A DNA stretch of 64,000 bases from Streptomyces mobaraensis (GTDB lineage: Bacteria; Actinomycetota; Actinomycetes; Streptomycetales; Streptomycetaceae): NCBI RefSeq assembly GCF_020099395.1, contig NZ_CP083590.1, positions 1,426,001 through 1,490,000 of the forward strand, read 5' to 3'. Positions 30,021-39,146 of this stretch are shown piece after piece. The notes beneath the pieces were generated by a model that saw only the letters and a list, made by a program, of their open reading frames with translations, searched no databases and was not told the DNA's origin. Position numbers and translations under genes: made by a program. Position 1 is the stretch's first letter; every line of letters begins with the position of its first letter.

Positions 30021-30997
30021 GGCGCGGACCTCCCGGTGCCGTAGCGGTCGACGGCCGGCGGCTTGGGCGCGGGGACGCCGGACCGGCCGAGCGTCGCGTC
30101 GTACGCCTTCTTCCAGTCGCCGTTCCGCTCGTGCTCCTCGATGGCGTCGTCGAGGGCCAGGCGCAGGGCGGTGTCGCCGCGCGGGACGCCGATGCCGTAC
30201 GGCTCCTTGGAGAACGGTTTCCCGGCGATCTTCAGCTCGTCCGGGGCCTTCGCGGCGAAGCCCATGAGGATGGTGTCGTCGGTGGTGACGGCGGAGACCT
30301 GGAGGCTGAGGAGGTTGTCGACGCAGATGGAGTACGTGTCGTAGGCGACGGCCTGGGCCTTGGGGAACTCCCGCTGGAGCCGCTGGAGCGGCGTGGACCC
30401 GGCGACCGAGCAGACCCGCTTGCCGTCCAGGTCCTGGGGGCCCTCGATGTCCTTCTCGTCCTTGCGCACCAGCAGCCCCTGCCCGGCGACGTAGTACGGA
30501 CCGGCGAAGCCGACCTGGCGTTTGCGCAGGTCGTTGATGGTGTAGGTGCCGACGTAGTAGTCGATCTGGCCGTTCTGCAGGGCCGTCTCGCGGTTGGCGG
30601 AGGCGATGGTGCGGAAGGCGAGGGTCTTGGGGTCGAAGCCGAGGGAGGCGGACATCATCCGGGCGATCTCGATGTCGAAGCCGGAGTACGCGCCGGTGGC
30701 GGGGTCCTTCTCGCCCAGGTAGGGCTGGTCCTCCTTGACGCCGACGGTGAGGTGGCCGCGGCCCTTGGCCGCGCGCCAGGTGGGCGAGTCCGGCGGCGTG
30801 AAGCCGGTGGCGACGCGGTACGCGGGGAGCTCCCCGGGCGCGGGGCCCTTGATCGGCGGGCTGCCCTCCTTGCCGCATGCGGCGGTGGCGGTGAGCAGGG
30901 CGAGGACGGCGAGGGCTGCGAGGGCGGCCGGAGAGGCGAAGGCGGCGAGGGCGCTCAGGACCCGGCCGGCGGTGCGGTGTGCCATGTGCTGCGTCAC
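30017..30997 (-). CDS. gluB: amino acid ABC transporter substrate-binding lipoprotein
   Basis: The 326-residue protein has a lipoprotein signal: a long hydrophobic stretch ending in a TATAAC lipobox, with Cys at about residue 41. The mature part is a SBP_bac_3 domain with HLTVGVKEDQPYLG, GFDIEIARMM and YYVGTYTINDLRK. It would capture glutamate or a related amino acid outside the membrane. GTG at 30997 or ATG at 30985 can start it. Gene context supports glutamate uptake; the ligand is inferred. Confidence 0.9.
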   Translation of the reverse strand: MTQHMAHRTAGRVLSALAAFASPAALAALAVLALLTATAACGKEGSPPIKGPAPGELPAYRVATGFTPPDSPTWRAAKGRGHLTVGVKEDQPYLGEKDPATGAYSGFDIEIARMMSASLGFDPKTLAFRTIASANRETALQNGQIDYYVGTYTINDLRKRQVGFAGPYYVAGQGLLVRKDEKDIEGPQDLDGKRVCSVAGSTPLQRLQREFPKAQAVAYDTYSICVDNLLSLQVSAVTTDDTILMGFAAKAPDELKIAGKPFSKEPYGIGVPRGDTALRLALDDAIEEHERNGDWKKAYDATLGRSGVPAPKPPAVDRYGTGRSAP

Positions 30998-31001
30998 CCG
31001 C

Positions 31002-31745
<744 letters not shown>

Positions 31746-32092
31746 GCTCTGCCCAACTCACTCTCGCCCTGTCGGAGGCCCGCCCTGTCCGGAGGCTCGT
31801 CGTGCCCGGGGGCTCGTCGTAACCGAAGGCTCGTCGCGCCCGGAGGCTCGCCCAGTCCGGAGGCCCGCACCGGCCGGTCGGAGCAACCTATCCAGGGGCG
31901 TTCCGGGACGTCACCGCCGACACGCGTACGGAACGGTACGAGGTCGGCATTTCCTCCGGCGGGGCCGCCGCGCTCCCCCGCTCCTCCGCGCTCCTCCCCG
32001 CTGTCCACCTGGGCTTTCCTAGGTACACAGACCCAGCCTGGGTACCTAGCCTGTGGGTCCGAATGGGGGAACCAGGGGGAAGGGAGCCCGGA
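31746..32092. other. divergent regulatory region between gluA and a GntR gene
   Basis: This non-coding spacer has imperfect repeats of a GGAGGCTCGTCG-type unit at about 31770-31868 on the gluA side and a palindrome with a promoter on the GntR side. No RNA gene is recognised. Confidence 0.5.
32019..32049 (+). promoter_or_regulatory. palindromic operator and -10 box upstream of GntR gene
   Basis: The perfect 8-bp arms CTAGGTAC and GTACCTAG lie 15 bases apart. A TAGCCT hexamer at 32047-32052 overlaps the right arm and could be a -10 box. A GntR-type dimer bound here would block its own promoter. Confidence 0.5.
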
Positions 32093-32893
32093 GTGGGCGA
32101 CAGCAGGCCCGTATATCTGCGCATCGCGGACGACCTGCGGCGGCGCATCGACGACGGTTCACTGACCGTCGGCGCCCGGATCCCCTCCCGCTCCGAGCTC
32201 AAACGGGCCTACGCGGCCAGCGACCAGACCGTCGACCGGGCGGTCCGGGTGCTCAAGGCCGCGGGGTACGCGGAGGGGCAGTTCGGGCGCGGGGTGTTCG
32301 TCGCCGACCGGGCACCGCTGGGCACCCTGCTGCGGACCACGGGCGCGGTCGACACCCCGTTCGCGGCGGAGATCCACACCGCCCGGGACCACCACTCGAT
32401 CAGGGACCCGCACCCGCCGTGCGGCCGCCCGTCCGAGGGAACCGCGCTGACCTGGGAGGCTACCTCCGCCGAGGCGCCCGCGCCGGCGCGGATCGCCGAG
32501 CGGCTGGGCATCGCGGCGGGCGACCCGGTGCTGTGCACGGAGTACGAGTACCTGGCCGACCGCCGCCCGGTGCAGCTCGCCACCAGCTGGGAGCCGCTGG
32601 CCGTCACCGCCGGCACCGACGTCGTCCACCCCGAGCGCGGCCCGTACGCCCGCCGGGGCGTGCGCGGCCGGCTGGCGGCCATCGGCGTACGGGTCGTCCG
32701 GGCCCGCGAACTCGTCGGCTCCCGCCCGGCCACCACACCGGAGGCGGAGGCGCTGGGCTGCACGGCCGGGCAGTGCGTGACGGTCGTCGAGCGGACGCAC
32801 TTCGACGGGGACGGACGGGCGGTGGAGACGTCGGACATCGTGGTGCGGGCGGACCGGTGGCGGCTGGAGTACGTGATTCCGTTCACGGGGTGA
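32093..32893 (+). CDS. GntR/HutC-family transcriptional regulator
   Basis: GTG at 32093 is chosen because AAGGGAG precedes it and the homologous part begins there (SRPVYLRIADDLRRRI); ATG at 32063 would add ten Gly/Pro/Glu-rich residues and could be leaderless. The product is about 266 residues. The wHTH (GARIPSRSELKRAYAASDQTVDRAVRVLKAAGYAEGQFGRGVFV) is followed by a UTRA effector domain (VLCTEYEYLADRRPVQLATSWEP, VVERTHFDGDGRAVETSD). The effector is unknown. It may control itself and possibly gluABCD. Confidence 0.87.
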   Translation: MGDSRPVYLRIADDLRRRIDDGSLTVGARIPSRSELKRAYAASDQTVDRAVRVLKAAGYAEGQFGRGVFVADRAPLGTLLRTTGAVDTPFAAEIHTARDHHSIRDPHPPCGRPSEGTALTWEATSAEAPAPARIAERLGIAAGDPVLCTEYEYLADRRPVQLATSWEPLAVTAGTDVVHPERGPYARRGVRGRLAAIGVRVVRARELVGSRPATTPEAEALGCTAGQCVTVVERTHFDGDGRAVETSDIVVRADRWRLEYVIPFTG

Positions 32894-32997
32894 GGGGCCG
32901 GTTCCCGGCAGGTGAGGCGGGTGAGGCGGGTGAGGCGGCCCGGGGCGACCTCGGCCGGGGCCGCGCAGAGCGCCGGCCGGCAGGCGGGGGCAGGAGG

Positions 32998-33042
32998 CGG
33001 TCCAGTACGGACGTTCCCAGACGGTCCAGTACAGACGTTCCC
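32998..33042. repeat. 24-bp direct repeat
   Basis: CGGTCCAGTACGGACGTTCC occurs twice with a 24-base period (one mismatch) in the spacer between the GntR and DUF6278 genes. It is preceded by three GGTGAGGCG units at about 32920-32938. Confidence 0.6.
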
Positions 33043-33120
33043 CACGACGGCCGGGAGCGCACGTCCAGCCTCCAAGGCCCAGCGCCCAGCGCCCCGCGCC
33101 CTACGCTCCACACCCCGCCT

Positions 33121-33561
33121 TCAGTTCTCGGACAACTCCGCGTACACCTGGGAGAGCTCCGGGGCGCCGTCCTCCGCCCACGCGTGTCCGGTCTCGACCA
33201 CGTCCACCTCGCGGCCGCCGGCGAGCAGGACCACCGGCTGGCCGTCGGAGCGGATCCGCCAGGCCGCGCCGCCGACCGTGCGGACCAGTACCGTCCCCAG
33301 GTACAGCCCCGCGTCGTTGCCCAGCCAGGACTGGAGCTCCTCGTCGCCGCGCCAGCGCGGCTGCAACTGGTCGAGGGCCTCCAGGGAGGACGGCCCGTCG
33401 TCGAGCGCCACGCCCGCCGACTCCGCCTGCGCGCGCAGCAGTTCGCACTCCGACAGCAGCTCGGCCAGGCCCTCCGGGTCCCAGTCGGCCGTGCCGTGCG
33501 CGACGCCCCCGCGTGCCGCGTCGTGCCGCCTGCGCCAGCCGTCCAAAAAGGGAATGTTCAT
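33121..33561 (-). CDS. DUF6278 family protein
   Basis: The 146-residue protein starts MNIPFLDGWRRRH and contains LLRAQAESAGVALDDGPSSLEALDQLQPRW and LYLGTVLVRTVGGAAWRI. I recognise this as a small streptomycete family of unknown function. It is probably cytoplasmic, with no signal or membrane segment. It is divergent from the SGNH hydrolase gene across about 150 bases. Confidence 0.75.
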   Translation of the reverse strand: MNIPFLDGWRRRHDAARGGVAHGTADWDPEGLAELLSECELLRAQAESAGVALDDGPSSLEALDQLQPRWRGDEELQSWLGNDAGLYLGTVLVRTVGGAAWRIRSDGQPVVLLAGGREVDVVETGHAWAEDGAPELSQVYAELSEN

Positions 33562-33710
33562 ACCGGCAAGGATCGCACTCGTGCAGATGGCCCCACCACC
33601 CGCACGCGGCGGGACGACGTGACCTGGCGGCCTCCTTGACGTGGTTCCGTGGTCTCCCTAACTTCATCCCGCCACATTCGGCGTGGGGAATCACGGGAGG
33701 CATGAGAAGC

Positions 33711-35567
33711 ATGCTCCGGACAGCGCACGGCACGGCACACCCGGAACGGCGGCACAGACGGCGGGCGGCGGCGGGAACCGTCGTGGTGGGGGCGGTCTGC
33801 GCCGTCGCCTTCGCGAACGCCCCGGCGCTCGCCCGCCCCGCCGCACCGGCCGAACCGGCGAAGGAGCCGCTCCCTCTGGAGCGGCTCTTCGACAACAAGG
33901 CGGTGAGCGACGACGCCCGGCCCCGGGAGGCGGACTTCGACGGAGCGGGCGGCTCCTTCTCCGCCCAGGACCTCGCCGCGGCGGGCTGGACCCCCGGCAA
34001 GGAACTGCCGATCGACGGCGCCGCGCTGCGCTGGCCGCGCTCCGCGCCGGGCACGCCGGACAACGTCCGCGCGGCCGGGCAGACGGTCCGGCTGCGCGGC
34101 CGGGGCGACGCGCTCACCTTCCTCGTCGCGGGGAGCGCGGCCGCCGGGCCGGGCGGTGACGTCAGCGGCACCGGGACCGTCCGCTACCTCGACGGCTCCC
34201 GCAGCACGTACCGGCTGACCGCCCCCGACTGGCGGCGCGGCCCGCTGACCACCAAGGCCGTCGGCCTCCCCCACCTCAACACCCCCGGCGGGCGCCGGAC
34301 GGAGACCACCCGGCTGCACGCGGTGACCGTGCCGGTCGCCCGCGGCCGGGAGGTGGAGTCGGTCGTCCTGCCGCAGGCCCCCCGCGCGGCGACCGGACTG
34401 CACGTCTTCTCCATGGCGCTGCGCGCTCCCACGAACGAGTGGACCGGCAGCTGGGCGGCTCCCACGTCCGGGTACACGGCCGTCGGGCCGTGGAAGGACC
34501 GGACGCTGCGGCTGGTGGTGCACGGCAGCGCGGGCGGGCCGCGGACCCGGATCCGGCTGGAGAACACGTTCGCCGCCGAGCCGGTGCGGATCGGCCACGC
34601 GACCGTCGCCGTACAGGGGAAGGGCGCGACGGCCGCGGCCGCGCCCCGGACGCTCACGTTCGGGGGAAAGCAGGCGGCCGTCCTGCCGGCCGGGACCCAG
34701 CGGTTCAGCGATCCGCTGGGATTCACCGTGCCGCCGGACACCAGCCTGCTGGTGAGCATCCATCTGCCCGGCACCGTACGGGCGTTGCCCGTGCACAACT
34801 ACACCAACCAGCGGTCCTACCTGACCGCCGACGGCGGCGGCGACCGCACCGCCGACCGGGACGCGGGCGCGTACACCGGGACGCTCGCCACCTGGCCGCT
34901 GCTCACCGGCGTCGACGTCGGCGGCGGCCCGGGATCGGTGGTCGCGCTCGGCGACTCGATCACCGACGGCGAACGGTCCACCCCCGACGCCAACGGGCGC
35001 TGGCCCGACCTGCTGTCCCGGCGGCTGCGCGCCCAGCACACGGTCCCCGCGTACGGCGTCCTCAACAGCGGGATCTCCGGCAACCGGGTGGTCGACGACC
35101 GCTACCAGGGCAGCGGCCCGAGCACCACGCTCAGCGGCGTCAGCGCCGGCCACCGGCTGGAACGCGACGTACTGGCACAGTCCCAGGCCCGGACCGTGAT
35201 CGTCTTCGAGGGCGTCAACGACATCCGCGCCGGCACCACCGCCACCCAGGTGATCGCCGCCCTGCGGTCGATCGCGGAACGGGCGCACGAACGCGGCCTG
35301 CGGGTCATCGCGGCGACCATCGCGCCCTGCGGCGGCTTCTACGACTGCACGGCGACGGCCGACGCCCAGCGGACGGCCATCAACCGGCACATCCGGCAGA
35401 ACGGCGGCGTGTACGACGCGGTCTTCGACTTCGACGCCGCCGTCCGTGACCCGCAACACCCGGAACGGATGCTGCCGCGCTTCGACGGCGGGGACCATCT
35501 GCATCCGAACGACGCGGGGATGAAGGCGTTCGCGGACGCGGTGGATCTGCGGCGGCTGGTGGGGTGA
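33711..35567 (+). CDS. secreted SGNH/GDSL-type esterase
   Basis: ATG at 33711 lies 10 bases after GGGAGG; an ATG at 33702 is too close to that site. The 618-residue product has a twin-Arg-like basic N-terminus, a hydrophobic core and a signal cleavage near ANAPALA. The N-terminal half, to about residue 380, is beta-rich. The C-terminal SGNH domain has block I VVALGDSITDGERS, VLNSGISGNRV, block III VFEGVNDI and block V DHLHPNDAG. It is likely a carbohydrate or lipid esterase acting outside the cell. Confidence 0.88.
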   Translation: MLRTAHGTAHPERRHRRRAAAGTVVVGAVCAVAFANAPALARPAAPAEPAKEPLPLERLFDNKAVSDDARPREADFDGAGGSFSAQDLAAAGWTPGKELPIDGAALRWPRSAPGTPDNVRAAGQTVRLRGRGDALTFLVAGSAAAGPGGDVSGTGTVRYLDGSRSTYRLTAPDWRRGPLTTKAVGLPHLNTPGGRRTETTRLHAVTVPVARGREVESVVLPQAPRAATGLHVFSMALRAPTNEWTGSWAAPTSGYTAVGPWKDRTLRLVVHGSAGGPRTRIRLENTFAAEPVRIGHATVAVQGKGATAAAAPRTLTFGGKQAAVLPAGTQRFSDPLGFTVPPDTSLLVSIHLPGTVRALPVHNYTNQRSYLTADGGGDRTADRDAGAYTGTLATWPLLTGVDVGGGPGSVVALGDSITDGERSTPDANGRWPDLLSRRLRAQHTVPAYGVLNSGISGNRVVDDRYQGSGPSTTLSGVSAGHRLERDVLAQSQARTVIVFEGVNDIRAGTTATQVIAALRSIAERAHERGLRVIAATIAPCGGFYDCTATADAQRTAINRHIRQNGGVYDAVFDFDAAVRDPQHPERMLPRFDGGDHLHPNDAGMKAFADAVDLRRLVG

Positions 35568-35575
35568 GGAGCGGC

Positions 35576-35619
35576 GGTTCCGTAGAGATCGGGTTCCGTA
35601 GAGATCGGGTTCCGTAGAG
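35576..35619. repeat. 16-bp tandem repeat, 2.7 copies
   Basis: The unit GGTTCCGTAGAGATCG repeats directly after the SGNH gene stop, with the third copy partial. Confidence 0.7.
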
Positions 35620-35633
35620 GCAACCGGGCACGG

Positions 35634-35661
35634 GCCCGCCGGGCTGGGGCCGCCGGCGGGC
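35634..35661. terminator. bidirectional hairpin
   Basis: A perfect 9-bp stem (GCCCGCCGG / CCGGCGGGC) with a 10-base loop lies between convergent genes and ends at the stop of the MarR gene. Confidence 0.55.
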
Positions 35662-36096
35662 TCAGTGGCCGGCGTGGGCCGCGGCGGCCCCGAGGCCCTC
35701 GGCGTTGCGGGTCATGCGCTCCAGGACGAGGACGGCCGTGCGGTACTCGTCCCGGGAGATGCCGGCGGCGGAGGCGGCGCGGAACGCGTCGACGCGTTCG
35801 GCGGCCGCCGCCAGCCGCCGGTTGCCCTCCGGGGTGAGGGTGAGCCGCCCCGGCGCGGGACGGTTCACCCAGCCGTCGTCGAGCAGGACGCGGACGGCGG
35901 CGCGCAGCGCGGCGGCGTCGGCGTTCGCGGCGAGGACCGACAGGACCTCGTCGTCGGCGACGGTCCCGCGCCCGGCGCGGACGACGTTGAGGATCTGCCA
36001 GGCGGTCCTGGTGAGGCCGTGCTCCGCCAGGATGCCGTCCATGGCGCGGGTGAGGGCCCGGTCGGTGCGGTTGAGCCAGTAGCCGATGGGCTTCAT
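35662..36096 (-). CDS. MarR-family transcriptional regulator
   Basis: ATG at 36096 gives 144 residues. The fold shows IGYWLNRTDRALTRAMDGILAEHGLTRTAWQILNVV, then a recognition region and a beta wing (GWVNRPAPGRLTLTPEGNRRL). A degenerate DNA-reading helix (DDEVLSVLAANADAAALRAAV) is like the third MarR protein at 37704. It lies 44 bases downstream of the frameshifted NmrA-type gene on the same strand. Confidence 0.8.
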   Translation of the reverse strand: MKPIGYWLNRTDRALTRAMDGILAEHGLTRTAWQILNVVRAGRGTVADDEVLSVLAANADAAALRAAVRVLLDDGWVNRPAPGRLTLTPEGNRRLAAAAERVDAFRAASAAGISRDEYRTAVLVLERMTRNAEGLGAAAAHAGH

Positions 36097-36140
36097 GCCG
36101 TCGAGTGTCACGGGGGTCTCCCTCAGCGATGCGGTGGTCG

Positions 36141-37029
36141 TCAGTGGTGGTGTGCCGGCGCGGGGTCGGCGGCCAGGTGGGCCGCCCAGTCCTCGCCGGC
36201 GGCCCAGTCGGCGAAGCCGTGCCAGCCGACCTCGGGGTAGGCGCGGCGCAGCCCGGCGACGTCGACGTCGAGGCCGGCGGTGGTGAAGTACGCGAACATG
36301 GCCGCCAGGTCGGCGGAGTGTTCCCGGACCCGGTCCAGCGGTACCTCCCGGTGGACGACCGGGCGGCCGGCGGCCGCGGCGAGGGTCTCCGCGATGCGGG
36401 CGGGGGTGAGCTCGTCGGAGGCGATGTCGACGCGGCGGCCGGCGAACTCCTCGCGCCGCGCGAGGACCAGCGCGGCGAAGGCGCCGATGTCGGTGGCGGG
36501 GATGAGGGTGAGCGGCCGGTCGGCGGGCATCGGCCAGGCGAAGACGCCGTCCCTGAGCCCGTCGAGGGTCCAGCCACTGGCGTAGTTGTCCATGAAGGCC
36601 GCCGGGGCGATCACGGTCCAGGGCAGACCGGACGCGCGCAGGTGTCGTTCGATCAGGTATTTGCTCTCGTAGTGCGGGATCCCGGTGCCGCGGTCGGCGT
36701 GCGCGGCGGAGGTGAACACGACGTGCCCGAGGCGGGCGGCCGCCGCGGCGTCGACGAGGGTCCTGCCCTGCCGGGTCTCGGTGTCCGTCGGTGCCGAACG
36801 GGGTGGTGACCGCGAAGAGGGAGTCGGCGCCGGCGAGGGCGGCGTCGAGGGAGGCGCGGTCGTCGAAGTCGGCGTGGCGGACGTCGGCGCCGAGGCGGCG
36901 GAGGGCCTCGGCGGCGGACGATCCGGGGCGGCGGGTGAGGGCGCGCACGGGGTGGCCGGCGGCGAGCAGGGCCCGGGCGGTGGCTCCGCCCTGGGCTCCG
37001 GTGGCTCCGGTGACGGCGATGGTGGGCAC
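36141..37029 (-). pseudogene. NmrA-type NAD(P)H-binding protein gene with a frameshift
   Basis: GTG at 37029 has AGGAG 5 bases upstream and starts a perfect Rossmann fold (TIAVTGATGAQGGATARALL) that continues to SLFAVTTPFGTD. The family's next segment (TETRQGRTLVDAAAAARLGHVVFTSAA) and the rest of the protein, to TPARIAETLAAAAGRPV and VDVAGLRRAYPEVGWHGF, are in another frame. The switch falls at about 36785-36799, where removing one base would restore a protein of about 296 residues. It is either an authentic pseudogene or a sequencing error; the divergent MarR regulator is intact. Confidence 0.8.
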
Positions 37030-37067
37030 GGGTTCTCCTGACGGGGGTACGGGTGGTGGATCACGTA

Positions 37068-37140
37068 AACTTGCTGCATGACGCAGTCGCTGCGCCACGC
37101 AGGAGATTACGGGATATTGCTGCGCCGCGCAGCGATTTGG
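37068..37140. promoter_or_regulatory. repeated palindromic MarR-type operators
   Basis: TTGCTGC...GCAG-type half-sites recur in the divergent spacer: TTGCTGCATGACGCAGTC, TCGCTGCGCCACGCAG and the near-perfect palindrome TTGCTGCGCCGCGCAGCGA. They lie between the NmrA-type gene and a MarR gene, so they are probably the binding sites of that MarR protein. Confidence 0.6.
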
Positions 37141-37152
37141 AGTGTGATCCAG

Positions 37153-37632
37153 GTGACGGACCCTCGACGGGCCCGGTTGTACGAGGAGTTGTCGGCGGAG
37201 TCCCGCCGCTACATGGCGGCGTACGTGCTGTTCAACCAGGCCGTCGCCGACCACCTCGGCCTGCACCCGACGGACGTGCAGTGCCTGAGCCTGCTCACGG
37301 CCGGGACCGAGCCGCTCACCGTCCGGCAGATCGCCGACATGACGGGGCTGACCACGGGATCGGCCACCCGGCTGGTGGACCGGCTCGAACGGGACGGCTA
37401 CGTGGCCCGGACCCCGGACCCGAAGGACCGCCGCAAGGTGCTCGTCACCCCGGTGCCGGAGCGGGTCGCCCGCGTCGAAGCGGTGTGGGACGACCTCGGC
37501 GGGGCCTGGCGGGCACTGCTCGACGAGCACACGGAGGAGGAACTGGAGGTGGTCACCCGCCATATGCGGAAGGCGCACGATCTCAGCCAGGCGCAGATGC
37601 GGTACCTGCGGTCGCGGCCGAAACCGGAGTGA
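37153..37632 (+). CDS. MarR-family transcriptional regulator
   Basis: GTG at 37153 is chosen because GGAG lies 10 bases upstream and the frame further upstream to an ATG at 37078 is made of the operator repeats. The product has about 159 residues. A full MarR wHTH is seen: LHPTDVQCLSLLTAG, LTVRQIADMTGLTTGSATRLVDRLERDGYVAR, then the DPKDRRKVLVTPV wing. It probably represses the divergent NmrA-type gene and itself. Confidence 0.87.
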   Translation: MTDPRRARLYEELSAESRRYMAAYVLFNQAVADHLGLHPTDVQCLSLLTAGTEPLTVRQIADMTGLTTGSATRLVDRLERDGYVARTPDPKDRRKVLVTPVPERVARVEAVWDDLGGAWRALLDEHTEEELEVVTRHMRKAHDLSQAQMRYLRSRPKPE

Positions 37633-37669
37633 GGCGAGGGGCGGGGGCCGGAGGCCGGGCGGGGCTTGC

Positions 37670-37687
37670 CCTCAACCGCACTTGAGG
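37670..37687 (+). promoter_or_regulatory. SoxR-box-like palindrome in a promoter spacer
   Basis: CCTCAA-CCGCAC-TTGAGG has the same 6-bp arms and 6-base centre as the E. coli soxS SoxR box. It sits in a 19-base spacer between a TTGCCC and a TAGCTT hexamer (37691-37696), the long spacing used by MerR-family activators. The start of the MarR gene at 37704 lies 7 bases after the -10 box. Confidence 0.45.
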
Positions 37688-37703
37688 TCCTAGCTTCTTG
37701 ATC

Positions 37704-38219
37704 ATGACGCACGAGAACGCCTCCGTGAAGACCTCCGCGGACACCCCGGCGAACGCCTCCGTGAACACCTCGCGGAACGGCACCGCCGCACCCGCCGCGC
37801 CCACCGCACCCGCCCAGCCGCCCATCGCCCTCGTCGCCTCGCGCGCCACGGAAGCGATCCTGCGGCATTCCCAGGCCGCCCTGGCGGGCATCGACCTGAC
37901 CCAGCCCCAGTGGTGGGCGCTCAACAACGTCGTCCGGGCCGAGCACGGCCTCACCAGGGATGAGATCCGCGCCGTAGACGTGCCCTACGGCATGGGCACC
38001 GAGGTGACGGCCCACGCCGCCGACGCGCTCGTGCACCGGGGCTGGCTCGCCGCCGACGCCGACGGCCGGCTGACCCTCACCGACCGGGGCCTCGCGGGCC
38101 TCGCGACGGCGAAGGAGCGCATGGCCCGGGTGCGCGAGGAAATCGTCGGCGACATCACGGAGGAGGAGTACGCGACGGCGGTCTCCGTGCTCCGGCGCGT
38201 CACCGACCACCTCGCCTGA
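37704..38219 (+). CDS. MarR-family regulator with Ala/Thr-rich N-terminal extension
   Basis: ATG at 37704 gives 171 residues and possibly a leaderless transcript. The first 40 residues (ENASVKTSADTPANASVNTS) are disordered and repetitive. A MarR-like domain follows: AILRHSQAALAGIDLTQPQWWALNNVV, GLTRDEIRAVDVPYGMGTEVTAHAADALVHRGWL, and a wing with DGRLTLTDRG. It resembles the regulator at 35662-36096 in domain layout. The target is unknown; the promoter has a SoxR-box-like palindrome. Confidence 0.82.
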   Translation: MTHENASVKTSADTPANASVNTSRNGTAAPAAPTAPAQPPIALVASRATEAILRHSQAALAGIDLTQPQWWALNNVVRAEHGLTRDEIRAVDVPYGMGTEVTAHAADALVHRGWLAADADGRLTLTDRGLAGLATAKERMARVREEIVGDITEEEYATAVSVLRRVTDHLA

Positions 38220-38243
38220 GCGGGCCGGGCCGCGGCCGACGTC

Positions 38244-38280
38244 CCGACTGGATCCAATCGGGGCCACAGGATCCAGTCGG
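38244..38280. terminator. bidirectional hairpin terminator
   Basis: A perfect 12-bp stem (CCGACTGGATCC / GGATCCAGTCGG) with a 13-base loop lies between the convergent MarR and exonuclease III genes. Confidence 0.75.
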
Positions 38281-38291
38281 AGCGGCAGGAC

Positions 38292-39071
38292 CTAGACGTC
38301 CAGGTCGACGACGACCGGCGCGTGGTCGGACGCGCCCTTGCCCTTGCGCTCCTCGCGGTCGACGTACGCGTCCTTGACCGCGCCGGAGAACGCCGCGTTG
38401 CCGTAGACGAGGTCGATGCGCATGCCCCGGTTCTTCGGGAAGCACAGCTGCCGGTAGTCCCAGTAGGTGTACGGGCGGTCGTACTTGAGCGGCCGGGGCA
38501 CGACGTCGGACAGGCCGGTGTCGCGCAGGGCGGCGAGGGCGGCGCGCTCGGCCGGGGTGACGTGGGTGGCGCCCTCGAAGACGGCCGGGTCGTAGACGTC
38601 GTCGTCCGTCGGCGCCACGTTGTAGTCGCCGAGGACGGCGAACGGGCGGTCGCCCGTCGCGTCGGCGGCCACGGCGTCGCGGAGCGCCTCGAACCAGCGG
38701 AGCTTGTAGCCGTAGTGGTCGTGCTCGACGTCCCGGCCGTTCGGCACGTAGACCGACCAGACGCGGGCGGCCCCGCAGGTGGCCGAGATGGCCCGGGGCT
38801 CCTGCGCGCCCTCGAAGTCGGGACCGCCCGGGAGGCCGGTCACCACGTCGGCGATGCCGACGCGGGAGAGCACGGCCACGCCGTTCCACCGGCCGGTCGC
38901 GTTGACCGCGGCCTCGTAGCCGAGGCCGCGCAGCTCCTCGTACGGGAACGCGTCCGCGGCGCACTTGACCTCCTGAAGGCACAGCACGTCCGGACGGCTG
39001 CTCTCCAGCCAGGCCAGCAGCCGGGGCAGACGGGCGGTGATCGAGTTCACGTTCCAGGTGGCGATGCGCAT
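38292..39071 (-). CDS. xthA: exodeoxyribonuclease III
   Basis: The 259-residue protein of the EEP nuclease family has MRIATWNVNSITARL, LCLQEVKC with the metal Glu, VYVPNGRDVEHDHYGYKLRW, LGDYNVAP, MRIDLVYG and the terminal KGASDHAPVVVDL with the catalytic Asp-His. It cuts DNA at abasic sites and degrades 3' ends in base-excision repair. Length and motifs are complete. Confidence 0.95.
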   Translation of the reverse strand: MRIATWNVNSITARLPRLLAWLESSRPDVLCLQEVKCAADAFPYEELRGLGYEAAVNATGRWNGVAVLSRVGIADVVTGLPGGPDFEGAQEPRAISATCGAARVWSVYVPNGRDVEHDHYGYKLRWFEALRDAVAADATGDRPFAVLGDYNVAPTDDDVYDPAVFEGATHVTPAERAALAALRDTGLSDVVPRPLKYDRPYTYWDYRQLCFPKNRGMRIDLVYGNAAFSGAVKDAYVDREERKGKGASDHAPVVVDLDV

Positions 39072-39146
39072 GCGGCCACCCTAACGGGAGGGTCTGACAA
39101 CGCCCGTTTCCGCAGGTGGGAGGGGTGTTCCTCAGGCTGGTGGACG

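Noticed and set aside
37078..37152. Upstream ATG of the MarR gene as the true start
   Set aside because: The extra 25 codons are made of repeated operator half-sites and lack a ribosome site; GTG at 37153 fits better.
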